The notes under the pieces are model-generated. The model did not search any database. It worked only from the letters and a program-made list of their open reading frames with translations, and had not been told where the DNA came from. From NCBI RefSeq assembly GCF_009905535.1, contig NZ_JAAALA010000003.1:1-64000 (forward strand): a DNA stretch of 64,000 nucleotides, read 5' to 3'. This DNA is from Caulobacter sp. SLTY (GTDB taxonomy: Bacteria > Pseudomonadota > Alphaproteobacteria > Caulobacterales > Caulobacteraceae). The stretch's first letter is position 1. Each line of letters opens with the position of its first letter. A program made the position numbers and the translations under genes. Of the stretch, positions 39,272-48,849 are shown in pieces.

Positions 39272-40645
39272 TCAAGCCGTAGCCTTGTCCCGCGCCCTGG
39301 CCGCCACCGGCAGGGCATAGCCCGCCGCTCGAGCCCGAGCTTCTCCCCGCGCGATCTCCTTATGCAGGTCGGCCACGTAGTGGTTGAAGTCCACCTGGAT
39401 GGTGTGCCGCGCGGCCTTGTAGTAGGGCCCCAGATAAAAGGCTTCGTCCTTGGCGGTGATCGCCTCCATCTCCGCCTTGGCCGGCGGCCGGTAGCGGCCG
39501 GTCAGGTAGGCGGCCGCCAGCTTGGCCTGCTGTTCGGCGAAGTTGACCAGGGTGGGCAGAGGCTGGGCCAGAGCCATGAAGAACAGGTTGTCGATGCCCG
39601 GCTTCATCATCCGCTTGAACAGCGGGAAGCGATGCTCGGCGTCGGGCAGCAGCTCCGAATCCTCGAAGAAGGGGAACTTCATGTCGTAGCCGGTGGCGAA
39701 GACGATGGCGTCCACCTGCTCGACGCTGTCGTCGGCGAACCGGACATTCTTGCCTTCTAGCGCCTTGATCGCCGGCTTGAACTTCACGTCGCCACAGCCC
39801 GCCCGGGTGAGGAACTCGCCGCTGACCGAGGGGTGGGCTTCCAGCGGCTCGTGATCTGGCTTGGGAAGGCCGTAGTCCTCCATCCGGCCCAGCGTCTTCT
39901 TGATGACGTTGCGGGCGAGGGCCTGGCCGATCGAGCGGGGCATCCAAGCCGGCATCGAGCTCTTATCCGCCGGCTTGCCGTTCATGTATTTGGGCAGCAC
40001 CCAGACCCCGCGCCGGGCCGAGACCCAGAGGTTCTTGGCGATCGGCCGCTGGGACAGCTCGCTGGCGATATCCATCGCCGAGTTGCCCATCCCGACCACC
40101 ACGACGTTCTTGCCCCGCATGTCGACCGGATCGAACGGGTCGCAGTAGGCGTGGCTGTGGAAGGCCGGCCCGTCGAACTCGCCCGTGTACTCGGGGATGC
40201 GCGGGCTCCAGTGGTGGCCGTTGCAGACGAACAGCACGTCATAGGTCCGCGTCTCCCCGGTCGACAGGGTGACGTCCCACAGTCCGTCAGCCGTCCGCTG
40301 CGCCTTGGTCACCGCGGTATTGAAGGTGATGGTCTCGCGCAGGCCGAAGTGATCGACGTAGTCCTTGAAGTACTGGAACAGCTGGGCGTGGTGCGGGAAG
40401 TCCGGCCAGTCGGCGGGCACGGGATAGTCCTCGAACGCCAGCCGCCACTTGGACGTATCGATATGCAGGCTCTCGTAGCAGGCCGACATGCCGTTGGGGT
40501 TCTTGTAGTACCAGTTGCCGCCGACCTCGTCCGACATCTCGAAACAGTCGTAGGGGACGCCGAAATCCTTCAGCCGCTTGGCCGTGGTGAAGCCCGAGCA
40601 GCCGGCCCCGATAATGCAGGCCTTCGGCAACGCCTTGCTGGCCAT
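39272..40645 (-). CDS. Flavin-containing monooxygenase (FMO/BVMO-like)
   Basis: 457 residues. The FAD-binding Rossmann motif CIIGAGCSGFTTAKRL is at residues 10-25. The FMO fingerprint lies in FDGPAFHSHAYCDPF (F-x-G-x3-H-x3-Y), the NADPH motif is VVVVGMGNSAMDIASEL, and the FATGYD signature is present. It oxygenates a nucleophilic heteroatom or a ketone with NADPH and O2; the substrate is not predictable. There is no matching operon partner; it stands alone between the DUF559 cassette and a small secreted gene. Confidence 0.9.
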   Translation of the reverse strand: MASKALPKACIIGAGCSGFTTAKRLKDFGVPYDCFEMSDEVGGNWYYKNPNGMSACYESLHIDTSKWRLAFEDYPVPADWPDFPHHAQLFQYFKDYVDHFGLRETITFNTAVTKAQRTADGLWDVTLSTGETRTYDVLFVCNGHHWSPRIPEYTGEFDGPAFHSHAYCDPFDPVDMRGKNVVVVGMGNSAMDIASELSQRPIAKNLWVSARRGVWVLPKYMNGKPADKSSMPAWMPRSIGQALARNVIKKTLGRMEDYGLPKPDHEPLEAHPSVSGEFLTRAGCGDVKFKPAIKALEGKNVRFADDSVEQVDAIVFATGYDMKFPFFEDSELLPDAEHRFPLFKRMMKPGIDNLFFMALAQPLPTLVNFAEQQAKLAAAYLTGRYRPPAKAEMEAITAKDEAFYLGPYYKAARHTIQVDFNHYVADLHKEIARGEARARAAGYALPVAARARDKATA

Positions 40646-40785
40646 GCCGTCTCTCCCTGAAGTGACTTATCGTTGTTCAGGTGAGGCTATCTCGGCTGAC
40701 GCTTGCGTCAACCGTGACGTCGCGTGAGCTTTTGCTTGGTCGCGCGTTTGGCCCGATAACCGGTCCCCACTTATCGGAACGCGCT

Positions 40786-41139
40786 TTAGGAACAGCCCGC
40801 GACGCATCGCGACCAGCGCGGATTGCAGCTGATCTCTTCTTCCTCGGCCAGGCAGAAATAGTGGCTCTGGGCGCAGGCGGTGCGGCACTGGCTGGCCGTC
40901 CGGGTCCCGCGCAGGCCACCGGCCGTGCTCTCCAGCGGCCGGGTGAAGGCCAGGCCGGGCGGCAGGGTCGATCCGGTCCCCGGCACGGAGAAATCCAGCG
41001 GCGGCGCCTCCGCCGCCGGCTCGCTCGGCCGCAGACCCGCTTCCTTGGCGGTCGGAGTGACCACCTGCAGCCGCTTCTGCTGCGCCGCCACCGGGGTGGC
41101 GAGCAGCAGGACCAGGACGAGGACGGCAAGACGGCGCAT
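40786..41139 (-). CDS. Small secreted cysteine-rich protein, function unknown
   Basis: 117 residues: signal peptide (1-20, ATPVAAQ), a Pro-rich middle, and a compact C-terminal module with six cysteines in 32 residues (CRTACAQSHYFC, then ISCNPRWSRCVAGC). The spacing suggests three disulfides in the periplasm. I do not recognise the family. The 140-base gap downstream to the monooxygenase holds a short palindromic stretch with ggtccccac, similar to the repeat at 21374-21410. Confidence 0.6.
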   Translation of the reverse strand: MRRLAVLVLVLLLATPVAAQQKRLQVVTPTAKEAGLRPSEPAAEAPPLDFSVPGTGSTLPPGLAFTRPLESTAGGLRGTRTASQCRTACAQSHYFCLAEEEEISCNPRWSRCVAGCS

Positions 41140-41242
41140 GTTGGGCAGGCTGGCGGACCGGCGTTAAGACCCGGTTAACCACGTCGGACGCGCCGAAACG
41201 GCGCCATCTCGCCTAATTCAAAGACCGCCGCTATAAGGCGCC

Positions 41243-42688
41243 ATGAAAAGACAGAAAGAAGCAGCCGCCATCGTGGCGCGGCTTGAAGAAGAATACGACC
41301 GCTCCGTTTCCTGCCTGCGGGAAAACCTGAAGGCCTTCCTCGAAGAGGGCAAGCGGCCCGACCCCAGCCTTCGCGAAACCGGCGCCTACGCCTACCCCGA
41401 ACTTCGGCTCAGCTGGTCGGGCGAGAGCGGCTATCCGGTGATCACCCGAGCCTACGCCCGGCTGTCGGACCCCGGCCACTACGCCACCACGGTGACCCGG
41501 CCGGCGATGTTCCACGACTATCTGGTCGAACAGCTGGCCCATCTTATGGAGGACTTCGACGTCGAGGTCGACGTCGGCCGCTCCACCCAGGAAATCCCCT
41601 TCCCCTACGTGCTGGACGGCGGCGACCTGTCCCTGGCCGACGCCCAGGCCAGCGAGATCGCCCGCTGGTTCCCGGCCACCGAACTGGCCTACATCGGCGA
41701 CGAGGTGGCCGACGGCCTGTGGGACCCCTTGATGGCCGAGGAGCGCCCGCTGGCCCTGTTTGACGGCCTGCGCACCGACTTCTCCCTGGCGCGACTGAAG
41801 CACTACACCGGCGCGCCGGCCGAGCATGTGCAGCAGTACATCCTGTTCACCAACTATCACCGCTACGTCGACGAGTTCGTCCGCTGGGGCTGCGAGCAGC
41901 TCAAGGGCGGCCAGTACGAGGCGCTGAGCTGTTCGGGCGGGGTCTATGTCACCAAGGACACCCCCGATCCGGAACTGGCCGTGGCCAACGGCGCCTGGCG
42001 GCGCCACCAGATGCCGGCCTATCACCTGATGGCCCCGGGCGGTCAGGGCATCACCCTGGTCAACATCGGCGTCGGCCCGTCCAACGCGAAGACCATCACC
42101 GACCACCTGGCGGTGCTGCGTCCCCAGGCCTGGCTAATGATCGGCCACTGCGGCGGCCTGCGCGGCAGCCAGCGGATCGGCGACTACGTCCTGGCCCACG
42201 CCTATCTGCGCGAGGATCACGTTCTCGACGCCATCCTGCCGCCAGACATCCCGGTGCCCAGCATCGCCGAGGTGCAGCGCGCCCTCTACGACGCGGCCAA
42301 GCTGGTCAGCGGCGACACCGGCGAGGTGCTCAAGCGCCGCCTGCGCACCGGCACGGTGGTGACCACCGACGACCGGAACTGGGAGCTGCGCTACACCTCC
42401 AGCGCCCTGCGCTTCAACCAGAGCCGCGCGGTCGGCATCGACATGGAAAGCGCCACGATCGCCGCCCAGGGCTATCGGTTCCGGGTGCCGTACGGGACGC
42501 TGCTCTGCGTGTCGGACAAGCCGCTGCACGGCGAGATCAAGCTGCCTGGCCAGGCCAACGCCTTCTACGAGCGCGCCATCGGCCAGCACCTGCGCATCGG
42601 CATCGCCACGGTCGACCTGCTGAGGGCCGAGGGGCCGAGGCTCCACAGCCGCAAGCTCCGGGCGTTCGACGAGCCGCCGTTCCGGTAA
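41243..42688 (+). CDS. amn: AMP nucleosidase
   Basis: 481 residues, normal length. Hydrolyses AMP to adenine and ribose 5-phosphate, helping to balance the adenylate pool. The N-terminal regulatory domain runs to about residue 200 and the C-terminal nucleoside-phosphorylase-like domain includes VNIGVGPSNAKTITDHLA, MIGHCGGLRGSQRIGDYVLA and VGIDMESATIAAQGYRFRVP. ATG 41243 is preceded by a short spacer from the divergent Cys-rich gene. No unusual feature was seen. Confidence 0.95.
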   Translation: MKRQKEAAAIVARLEEEYDRSVSCLRENLKAFLEEGKRPDPSLRETGAYAYPELRLSWSGESGYPVITRAYARLSDPGHYATTVTRPAMFHDYLVEQLAHLMEDFDVEVDVGRSTQEIPFPYVLDGGDLSLADAQASEIARWFPATELAYIGDEVADGLWDPLMAEERPLALFDGLRTDFSLARLKHYTGAPAEHVQQYILFTNYHRYVDEFVRWGCEQLKGGQYEALSCSGGVYVTKDTPDPELAVANGAWRRHQMPAYHLMAPGGQGITLVNIGVGPSNAKTITDHLAVLRPQAWLMIGHCGGLRGSQRIGDYVLAHAYLREDHVLDAILPPDIPVPSIAEVQRALYDAAKLVSGDTGEVLKRRLRTGTVVTTDDRNWELRYTSSALRFNQSRAVGIDMESATIAAQGYRFRVPYGTLLCVSDKPLHGEIKLPGQANAFYERAIGQHLRIGIATVDLLRAEGPRLHSRKLRAFDEPPFR

Positions 42689-42692
42689 GCTT

Positions 42693-43439
42693 TCAGGCCG
42701 CCAGGAACGCGACCATCTCCGCCGCCAGTCGGGGTTCGGCCACCGCCGTCAGGTGGTCGCCGGGCACCCGTACGGCCTTGGCGTTGGGCATGGCCAGCGC
42801 CAGCAGTTCCGGCGAGCCATTGTCGGCGTCATCCTGGCCGCAGACGATGAAGGTCGGCACGTCGAGGCCCGCCAGGTCCTGTGCTTTTGTCGGCACGAAG
42901 CTCGACAGCACGCCCAACAGGGCCTGCGGATTGAACCCGCCGGCCTTGATGCGGGCCTGGATGTATCTGCCCGCCCGAGGGTCCTTGGCGTTCTCGCCGT
43001 TGCGGATGCTGTCCTCGAACATGGCGGCCCGCGCCCCGGCCTGCATCACCCCGCTGTCGCCCATGCCGCCCAGCACGCAGCGCCGGGGTCGCATGCCGCG
43101 CACCAGGCAACGCACCGCCGTTCGGGCGCCCAGGCTGTAGCCGACCAGATCGAAGTCGGTGAGACCCAATTCGGCGACCAGCGCCTCCTGATCCTTGGCC
43201 AGCACATCCCCCGGCCACGCCCCCACATCCTCCGGGGCCGCCGACTCTCCATGCCCCCGCAGGTCCGGCGCGATGACCTCGAACCCGGCGTCGGCCACCG
43301 CCTGGGCGATCCCCGGCTCGATCCAGTTGAGCTTGGCGCTGGCGATGAAGCCGTGCAGCATCAGCACCGGCCGACCGCTGCCCAGCCGATGCACGGCGAT
43401 CGTCTCGCCATCGAAGCTGGTGAAATGATCCGTCCTCAT
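42693..43439 (-). CDS. Alpha/beta-fold hydrolase
   Basis: 248 residues. MLHGFIASAKLNW (oxyanion), APDLRGHGESA, nucleophile Ser in GYSLGART, Asp in CGQDDADNG, and His in PGDHLTAV form the full catalytic set. The substrate is unknown. It is convergent with amn, with only 4 bases between the stops, and divergent from the amidohydrolase gene. Confidence 0.87.
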   Translation of the reverse strand: MRTDHFTSFDGETIAVHRLGSGRPVLMLHGFIASAKLNWIEPGIAQAVADAGFEVIAPDLRGHGESAAPEDVGAWPGDVLAKDQEALVAELGLTDFDLVGYSLGARTAVRCLVRGMRPRRCVLGGMGDSGVMQAGARAAMFEDSIRNGENAKDPRAGRYIQARIKAGGFNPQALLGVLSSFVPTKAQDLAGLDVPTFIVCGQDDADNGSPELLALAMPNAKAVRVPGDHLTAVAEPRLAAEMVAFLAA

Positions 43440-43542
43440 GCCTGTATGGTGGGGCGCCGCACGCGGTTCCGTCCAGCCCGTTCCCTTCCGCCCCGATTGC
43501 CCCTAGCCTCGCCGACGATTCAGGCTCGGGGAGATCAAGGAC

Positions 43543-44813
43543 ATGCGGCGGTTGGCTCTGACGGCGGGTACGGCTCTCGCCCTGATGGCGGGGCGGCGAA
43601 CGCCCAGACGGTGGCGGTCAGCGCCGAGCGATTGCTCGACGTGCGCACCGGCAAATACATCGAGCGGCCCCTGGTGCTGATCACCGACGGCAAGATCACC
43701 GCCGTCGGCAGCCTGGCCAGCATGACCATCCCGGCCGGCACGCCGACCATCGACCTGCCGGGCCTGACCCTGATGCCCGGCCTGATCGATATGCATGTGC
43801 ACCTCGACTCCTCGCCGATCTACGGCGGCTTCAGCGGCCTCAGCTACACCGACGGCTTCTGGACGGTGGTCGCCGTGCGCAACGCCGAGCTGACCGTCAA
43901 GGCCGGCTTCACCACCGTACGCAACGTCGGCTCCGACCGCTGGAACGATGTGGCCGTGGCTCAGGCGATCGACGCCGGCTTCGCCGTCGGCCCGCGCATC
44001 GTGCCGGCCGCCTATGCGATGAGCGCCACCGGCGGCCATTGCGACTCCACCTACCTGCCGCCCAGCGCCAACGTCACCGCCGCCGGCGTGGCCGACGGTC
44101 CCGATGAGGCCCGCAAGAAGGTTCGCTGGCTCAAGAAGTACGGCGCCAAGGCCATCAAGATCTGCGCCACCGGCGGGGTGTTCTCCAACGACGCGGTCGG
44201 CGTCCAGCAGATGACGGTCGAGGAAATCCGCGCCGTCACATCCGAAGCCCACATGGCCGAGATGAAGGTCGCTTCCCACGCCCACGGTCCAGAGGGCATC
44301 CGCGCCTCCATCGAGGGCGGCGTCGACACCGTCGAGCATGCGTCCCTGGTCGATGACGAGGGCATCCGCATGGCCGCCAAAGCCGGCACCTACTTCGGCA
44401 TGGACATCTACAACACCGAATACACCCAGTCCGAAGGCCCCAAGAACGGGGTCCGCGAGAGCGAGCTGAAAAAGGACCGCGACATCGCCGAGGCCCAGCG
44501 GCAGAACTTCTGCAAGGCGGTCAAGGGCGGGGTGAAGCAGATCTACTCCACCGACGCCGGCATCTATCCCCACGGGGACAACGCCAAGCAGTTCAAAGTC
44601 ATGGTCCGCTACTGCGCCACCCCGCTGCAGGCCATCCAGTCGGCCACCATCAACGCCGCCGACGCGCTCGGCCAATCGGGCGAGGTCGGTGAGGTGAAAC
44701 CCGGCGCCTGGGGCGACCTGATCGCCGTCCAGGGCGACCCGCTGGCAGACGTGACGGTGCTGGAGAAGGTGAAGTTCGTGATGAAGGGCGGGCAGGTGGT
44801 GGTGCGGCCCTGA
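43543..44813 (+). CDS. Exported metal-dependent amidohydrolase with a frameshift in the signal peptide
   Basis: The body (from about 43600) is an imidazolonepropionase/prolidase-like amidohydrolase: VSAERLLDVRTGKYIERP, metal-binding HVH in GLIDMHVHLDSS, HAHGPEGIRASIEGG, EHASLVDDEG, STDAG and the final GDLIAVQGDPL. ATG 43543 begins a perfect leader (MRRLALTAGTALALMAG), but one base is missing relative to the body. Adding a single G to the GGGG run at 43590-43593 joins the leader to AANAQTVAVSAE in frame. As written, translation would need to begin at GTG 43611, without export, or further upstream. Either a real lesion or a homopolymer sequencing error. Confidence 0.7.
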
Positions 44814-44835
44814 CGGGCGCCCACGGTTCCTCAGT

Positions 44836-45045
44836 TCCGCCCCCCTTGGGGGCGGGGGACCGCGCGCGAATACGCGCGTGGTGGTGGGGGCAGCGCCGGC
44901 GGATGGGGTTGACCATGAACGCGGCCGTCAAAGCAGCGCCAGAACGTGCTCTATCCTGACCGGCCTGCTCTGCCCCCTCAGTCCGGCGCGTATTCGCGCC
45001 GGCCAGCTCCCCCACAGGGGGAGCGACTACGGGTAGTCAACGCCG
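44836..45045. repeat. Inverted pair of palindromic repeats downstream of the amidohydrolase gene
   Basis: The intergenic region (44814-45051) contains ccgcccccc-ttgg-gggcggggg, then cgcgcgaatacgcgcg, and about 110 bases later the reverse-facing ggcgcgtattcgcgcc and ctccccca-caggg-ggag. The two halves are inverted copies of one unit built around a cgcg-aata/tatt-cgcg palindrome. They lie between convergent genes and may serve as a bidirectional terminator. Confidence 0.7.
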
Positions 45046-45051
45046 TCGAGC

Positions 45052-45693
45052 CTAGACCTCACACACCGTCTTGATCTCGGCCCGCAGTTCGGGAAGCCCC
45101 GTACCCTTCTCCGCCGACGTCGCCAGCACCCGGGGAAATGCCGCCGGGCGTTTGGCGATCTGGCCCTGGGTCTTGTCGACCAGCGCCGCGGCCTCAGCCG
45201 GCTTGATCTTGTCGGCCTTGGTCAGGACGATCTGGTAGCTGACCGCCGACAGGTCGAGCGCGTCCAGAGCCTCCTTGTCGACGTCCTTCAGCCCGTGCCG
45301 CGCGTCGATCAGCAGATAGACCCGCTTCAGATTCGGCCGGCCGCGCAGGTACTGGCGCCCCAGGTCCTGGAACTTGTTGGCCGTCGACCGCGAAACCCGC
45401 GCGAACCCATAGCCCGGCAGATCGACCAGCCGCAGCTTCTCGCCCAGCAGGAAGAAGTTGATCTCCCGCGTCCGCCCCGGCTCGTTAGAGGCTCGGGCCA
45501 GCTTCTTGTGGCCGACCAGCCCGTTGATCAGGCTGGATTTGCCCACATTCGACCGGCCGGCGAAGCACACCTCCGGCCAGTCGGCCGCCGGCAGGCCGTC
45601 CATCTTCACCGCCCCCATCATGAACGTGGCCTGCTGGGCGAAGAGGACGCGCGCCTCCTCCAGCTGCTCGTCCGTGAAGAGCGGGTCCGCCAT
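45052..45693 (-). CDS. engB: Ribosome biogenesis GTPase EngB (YihA/YsxC)
   Basis: 213 residues. TrmE-Era-EngA-YihA GTPase needed for 50S assembly. G1 [13 protein letters not shown]3 [10 protein letters not shown] and G4 LTKADK are intact. The N-terminal helix is as in alphaproteobacterial members. ATG 45693 overlaps the yidC stop by one base, consistent with the conserved rpmH-rnpA-yidC-engB block. Confidence 0.95.
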   Translation of the reverse strand: MADPLFTDEQLEEARVLFAQQATFMMGAVKMDGLPAADWPEVCFAGRSNVGKSSLINGLVGHKKLARASNEPGRTREINFFLLGEKLRLVDLPGYGFARVSRSTANKFQDLGRQYLRGRPNLKRVYLLIDARHGLKDVDKEALDALDLSAVSYQIVLTKADKIKPAEAAALVDKTQGQIAKRPAAFPRVLATSAEKGTGLPELRAEIKTVCEV

Positions 45694-47564
45694 CAGACGG
45701 CCTTGGCCCGGAACCGGTTGAGGAAGTCGTCGATCGGGTTATCCACCTTCAGCCGGTGCATGATGATGTACTGCTGGATGATCGAAAGCACGTTCGAGAA
45801 GGTCCAGTAGACGATCAGGCCGACCGCGAACGGCGCCATGATGAAGGTGAACAGGATCGGCATCAGCTGGAAGATCCGCTGCTGCATCGGGTCCGGCGCC
45901 GGCGGGTTCATGGCCGTGGTCAGCCACATGGTGAAGCCGTAGAACAGCACGCAGACGCCCAGGCCCAGGGCCCCGGCCATGAACACCCCGGTCGAGGCCG
46001 GATGGGTGCTGAGGATCCCGCCGACCAGCGGCAGCGCGCCCGGATCGTAGGGCAGCAGGCCGAAAAGGTTCCAGATGTTGGTCGGATCGCGCGCCGACAG
46101 GTCCTTGATGAAGCCGAAGAAGGGCGCGTGACGCATCTCGATGGTCACCGACAGCACCTTGTAGAAGGCCAGGAACACCGGGATCTGCAGCAGCAACGGC
46201 AGACAGCCGACCAGCGGATTGACCTTCTCCCGCTGGTACAGGGCCATGGTCTCCTGCTGCATCTTGGCCGGGTCGTCCTTGTACTTCTCCTTCAGCTCCT
46301 TCATCGGCTCGGTGAGCTTCTTCATCTTGCTCATCGACTCGTAGGATTTGTTGGCCAGCGGGAAGAGGATGATCCGCACGCACAGGGTGACCAGCAGGAT
46401 GGCCACGCCGAAGTTGCCGACGAAGCCGTAGAAGAACTCCAGCGCCATGAAGAACGGCCGGGTCAGGAAGTTCAGCACCCCCCAGTCCACCGCCTTGTCG
46501 AAGGCCGGGATCGGCTGGGCTCCGCCCTCGCCCTTCTCATAACCCTTCAGCAGCTGCGCCTTCTTGGCGCCGGCGAACAGCCGGGTGCTCTCGGTGATGG
46601 TGGCGCCGGGCGCGATGGTCCGCACCGCGCCCAGGGAGCCCGCCGTATAGTAGTCGCGGCCGGCCAGGTTGTCGTACCGGTAGTTGCCTGTGAAGGTCGC
46701 CGACTGGGCCGGGACCACCGCCGCCAGCCAGTATTTGTCGGTGATGCCGAGCCAGCCGCCCTGGCCTTCCCAGCTGCCGTACTGGCCCTTCTGCCCCTTC
46801 TTCTTCCAGTCGGGGTACTTCTGAAGCCGCAGCTCGCCGTCCATAACGCCGACGCCGCCCTCATGCACGTTCTGACCCTTGCCGGCTTCCGGCGGCAGGC
46901 CGGCGCGGCGCACCAGGGCGGCCGGGCGCAGGCTGACCGGCGCGGCGCCTGTGTTGGTCACCGTGTCAGTGATGGTGAACATGTAGTGGCGGTCCACCGC
47001 GATGGTGCGGTCGAACACCAGCCCCTGGGGCGAGGTGTAAGTCAGCACCACCGGCGTCGTTTCGGTCAGCCGGCTGCCCTGCTTTACCGCCCAGACGGTG
47101 CGCTCGTCGGGCAGGCCGGCGACGTTGTCGGCCTTCCACAAAAATTCTGCGAAGAAGGCGTTGGGCGACTGTTCGGGACGCAGCAGGTCGACGCGCGGCG
47201 AGTCCTTGTCCACCGTCTGGCCGTACTGCTGCAGGAACAGGTCGTCGAGCCGGGCGCCGGTCAGGTTGATCGAGCCGGTCAGCACCGGGACCACCCGGCT
47301 GCCCTGGTCGTCGCGGGTGGCGATCGGCACCCGCTGCGAGGCGGCGATCGCCGCATTGCGCGACAGCGTCCCGGCCGGAACCACCGGCCGGGCCGGGTTG
47401 GCGCCCACCGCCGCCTTCTTGGACTTCTCGGCGATCGCGGCCTTGGCCTTGGCTTCCGCCGCCCGCTCCTTGGCCTGCGGCCCCAGGATGAAGAACTGGT
47501 AGCCGATCAGCAGCAGCATCGCGATCGCGAAGAACAGGACTGTGTTGCGGGATTCTTTTTGCAT
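45693..47564 (-). CDS. yidC: Membrane protein insertase YidC
   Basis: 623 residues. TM1 (about 7-27, [20 protein letters not shown]), a Lys/Ala-rich linker, a large periplasmic beta domain (about 75-345) and the five-helix insertase core (about 360-610) with [21 protein letters not shown] and the positively charged groove. The cytoplasmic hairpin ([20 protein letters not shown]) is present. It inserts membrane proteins alone or with Sec. It lies 9 bases after rnpA; yidD, often found between them, is absent. Confidence 0.97.
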   Translation of the reverse strand: MQKESRNTVLFFAIAMLLLIGYQFFILGPQAKERAAEAKAKAAIAEKSKKAAVGANPARPVVPAGTLSRNAAIAASQRVPIATRDDQGSRVVPVLTGSINLTGARLDDLFLQQYGQTVDKDSPRVDLLRPEQSPNAFFAEFLWKADNVAGLPDERTVWAVKQGSRLTETTPVVLTYTSPQGLVFDRTIAVDRHYMFTITDTVTNTGAAPVSLRPAALVRRAGLPPEAGKGQNVHEGGVGVMDGELRLQKYPDWKKKGQKGQYGSWEGQGGWLGITDKYWLAAVVPAQSATFTGNYRYDNLAGRDYYTAGSLGAVRTIAPGATITESTRLFAGAKKAQLLKGYEKGEGGAQPIPAFDKAVDWGVLNFLTRPFFMALEFFYGFVGNFGVAILLVTLCVRIILFPLANKSYESMSKMKKLTEPMKELKEKYKDDPAKMQQETMALYQREKVNPLVGCLPLLLQIPVFLAFYKVLSVTIEMRHAPFFGFIKDLSARDPTNIWNLFGLLPYDPGALPLVGGILSTHPASTGVFMAGALGLGVCVLFYGFTMWLTTAMNPPAPDPMQQRIFQLMPILFTFIMAPFAVGLIVYWTFSNVLSIIQQYIIMHRLKVDNPIDDFLNRFRAKAV

Positions 47565-47573
47565 GGAGCGGGG

Positions 47574-47948
47574 TCAGACCGGCGCTGAAGGGGAAGGGGG
47601 CGCGTCCTGTCGGCGGGACGCGGCGGGAAGGTCGGCGGCGAGCCTTATCAGCGCGCTTTTCACATCGTCAAGCAAACGCCCCCAGTCACGCCCGGGCGTA
47701 CCGTCGCGGGCCACGAACACATAGTCATGCCCGGGCTTTCCGAAAGAGGGCAGCAGCAGGCGGGCGGCCTCGCGCAGCCGTCGTTTGGCGCGATTGCGCA
47801 CCACGGCGCCGCCGATCTTCTTGGTGGCGGTAAAACCGACGCGGACCACGGCCTCGCCGTCGGCCCGGTCGCGAACCTGCACGACCACCGCGCCATGGGC
47901 CCGATAAGCGCCTTTAGCGGCCGCCAGAAACTGGGGCCGCGTTCTCAT
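47574..47948 (-). CDS. rnpA: Ribonuclease P protein component
   Basis: 124 residues. The RNR signature is VRNRAKRRLREAAR, with the upstream RVGFTATKKIGGAV strand. It helps the RNase P RNA process tRNA 5' ends. The C-terminus (SRRQDAPPSPSAPV) extends slightly past the usual end. It is 58 bases downstream of rpmH and 9 bases before yidC, so one operon is likely. Confidence 0.95.
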   Translation of the reverse strand: MRTRPQFLAAAKGAYRAHGAVVVQVRDRADGEAVVRVGFTATKKIGGAVVRNRAKRRLREAARLLLPSFGKPGHDYVFVARDGTPGRDWGRLLDDVKSALIRLAADLPAASRRQDAPPSPSAPV

Positions 47949-48006
47949 GCGCTCGATGACAATGGCTTGCGTCAGGGGTTCGTCCCCCTTCAGCGGGAGA
48001 CCGCTC

Positions 48007-48141
48007 TTAGGCGGTCAGGCGCTTGCGGCCCTTGGCGCGACGACGCGCAACGACCTTCTGGCCGTTCTTGGTGGCCATGCGAGCGCGGTAGCCGTGACGG
48101 CGCTTGCGCACGAGACGCGAGGGCTGAAAGGTCCGCTTCAC
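48007..48141 (-). CDS. rpmH: 50S ribosomal protein L34
   Basis: 44 residues read directly from the minus strand: V(M)[19 protein letters not shown] then [20 protein letters not shown] and RLTA, ending TAA at 48007-48009. The start is GTG (48139-48141), with GGAG seven bases upstream. Length and composition are exactly those of L34. It is the first gene of the rpmH-rnpA-yidC-engB block. The region 48142-48228 should contain its promoter; a TATTGTATTC stretch on the minus strand is a possible -10. Confidence 0.96.
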   Translation of the reverse strand: MKRTFQPSRLVRKRRHGYRARMATKNGQKVVARRRAKGRKRLTA

Positions 48142-48228
48142 GGGTCTGCTCCGAATACAATAGTCGCTGTCGCGTCGGGAACGCCCGTCGCGGTGAGCGG
48201 GGGGAGATACGGGAAGGGACCTGCGGAG

Positions 48229-48675
48229 TCAACCGCCGCCGTACCAATCCCACAACGGCCCCTCGATCCGCTCGACCGGCCAGATCCAGTACCAGAGCTC
48301 ATACTGCGTCAGGCTGGGCGCGAACACCGCGAGCAGGGCGGTGACAAGACAGATCCACGCCAGCAACGGCGCGCCGAGCAACCACGCCGGAACCAGCAGG
48401 ACCAGCCGCGCCTTCGCCGGCGCCTGACCGACCAGCCGCACCACGGCCCAGGCCAGGAGCCCCGCAACCGCCAGGTCGAACGCCAACGGCGCCAGATAGA
48501 CCTCCCGCCCCCCGGACCCGACGTAGGCGTCGGCGGACCAGGGAAGGGGCCAGCCCCACATGTCTTGGGGCGGCCCATCCACCCAATGCACGCGCCAACG
48601 CACCGGAAGAGCGACCAGGAGCAACGCCGCCAGCGGAAACGGCGCCCAGCGCTCGATGCGGTTTCGATCGTCCAT
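48229..48675 (-). CDS. Integral membrane protein, function unknown
   Basis: 148 residues from ATG 48675; an in-frame ATG at 48714 would add 13 residues without hydrophobic character. Three hydrophobic helices: about 13-28 (PFPLAALLLVALPV), 65-90 (LAPLAFDLAVAGLLAWAVVRLV) and 98-122. The protein is rich in Trp (WRVHWVDGPPQDMWGWPLPW), and the C-terminus ends in GGG. No family is recognised. It is on the same strand as rpmH, 87 bases upstream of it. Confidence 0.6.
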   Translation of the reverse strand: MDDRNRIERWAPFPLAALLLVALPVRWRVHWVDGPPQDMWGWPLPWSADAYVGSGGREVYLAPLAFDLAVAGLLAWAVVRLVGQAPAKARLVLLVPAWLLGAPLLAWICLVTALLAVFAPSLTQYELWYWIWPVERIEGPLWDWYGGG

Positions 48676-48740
48676 GCCCCGAGCTTGGCGGACGCCGGTG
48701 CAGGGCGGATGCAAATTCCGCGAGGCTTCACGCTTCAGTT

Positions 48741-48848
48741 GCTCCCCCTTTCGGGGGAGCTGTCGGCGAAGCCGACTGAGGGGGTCCGCTCCGATCGTGG
48801 AGGACCCCCTCCGACCGCTTCGCGGCCACCTCCCCCGATGGGGGAGGA
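48741..48848. repeat. Inverted pair of ctccccc-type palindromic repeats
   Basis: Left unit: gctccccctt-tcgggggagc with gtcggcgaagccgac and tgagggggtccg. Right unit: cggaccccct...gaccgcttcgcggcc...ctcccccgatgggggag. The arms face each other, as at 8206-8363. It fills the gap between the quinone oxidoreductase stop and the membrane protein start. Confidence 0.75.
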
Positions 48849-48849
48849 T

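Noticed and set aside
40741-40785. Palindrome-like cgataaccggtccccacttatcg
   Set aside because: Similar to the ggggacagg family but only a partial match; not listed as a separate repeat.
47990-48253. 87-residue minus-strand frame over the L34 gene
   Set aside because: It is a shifted frame over rpmH, which is recognisable residue by residue in another frame.
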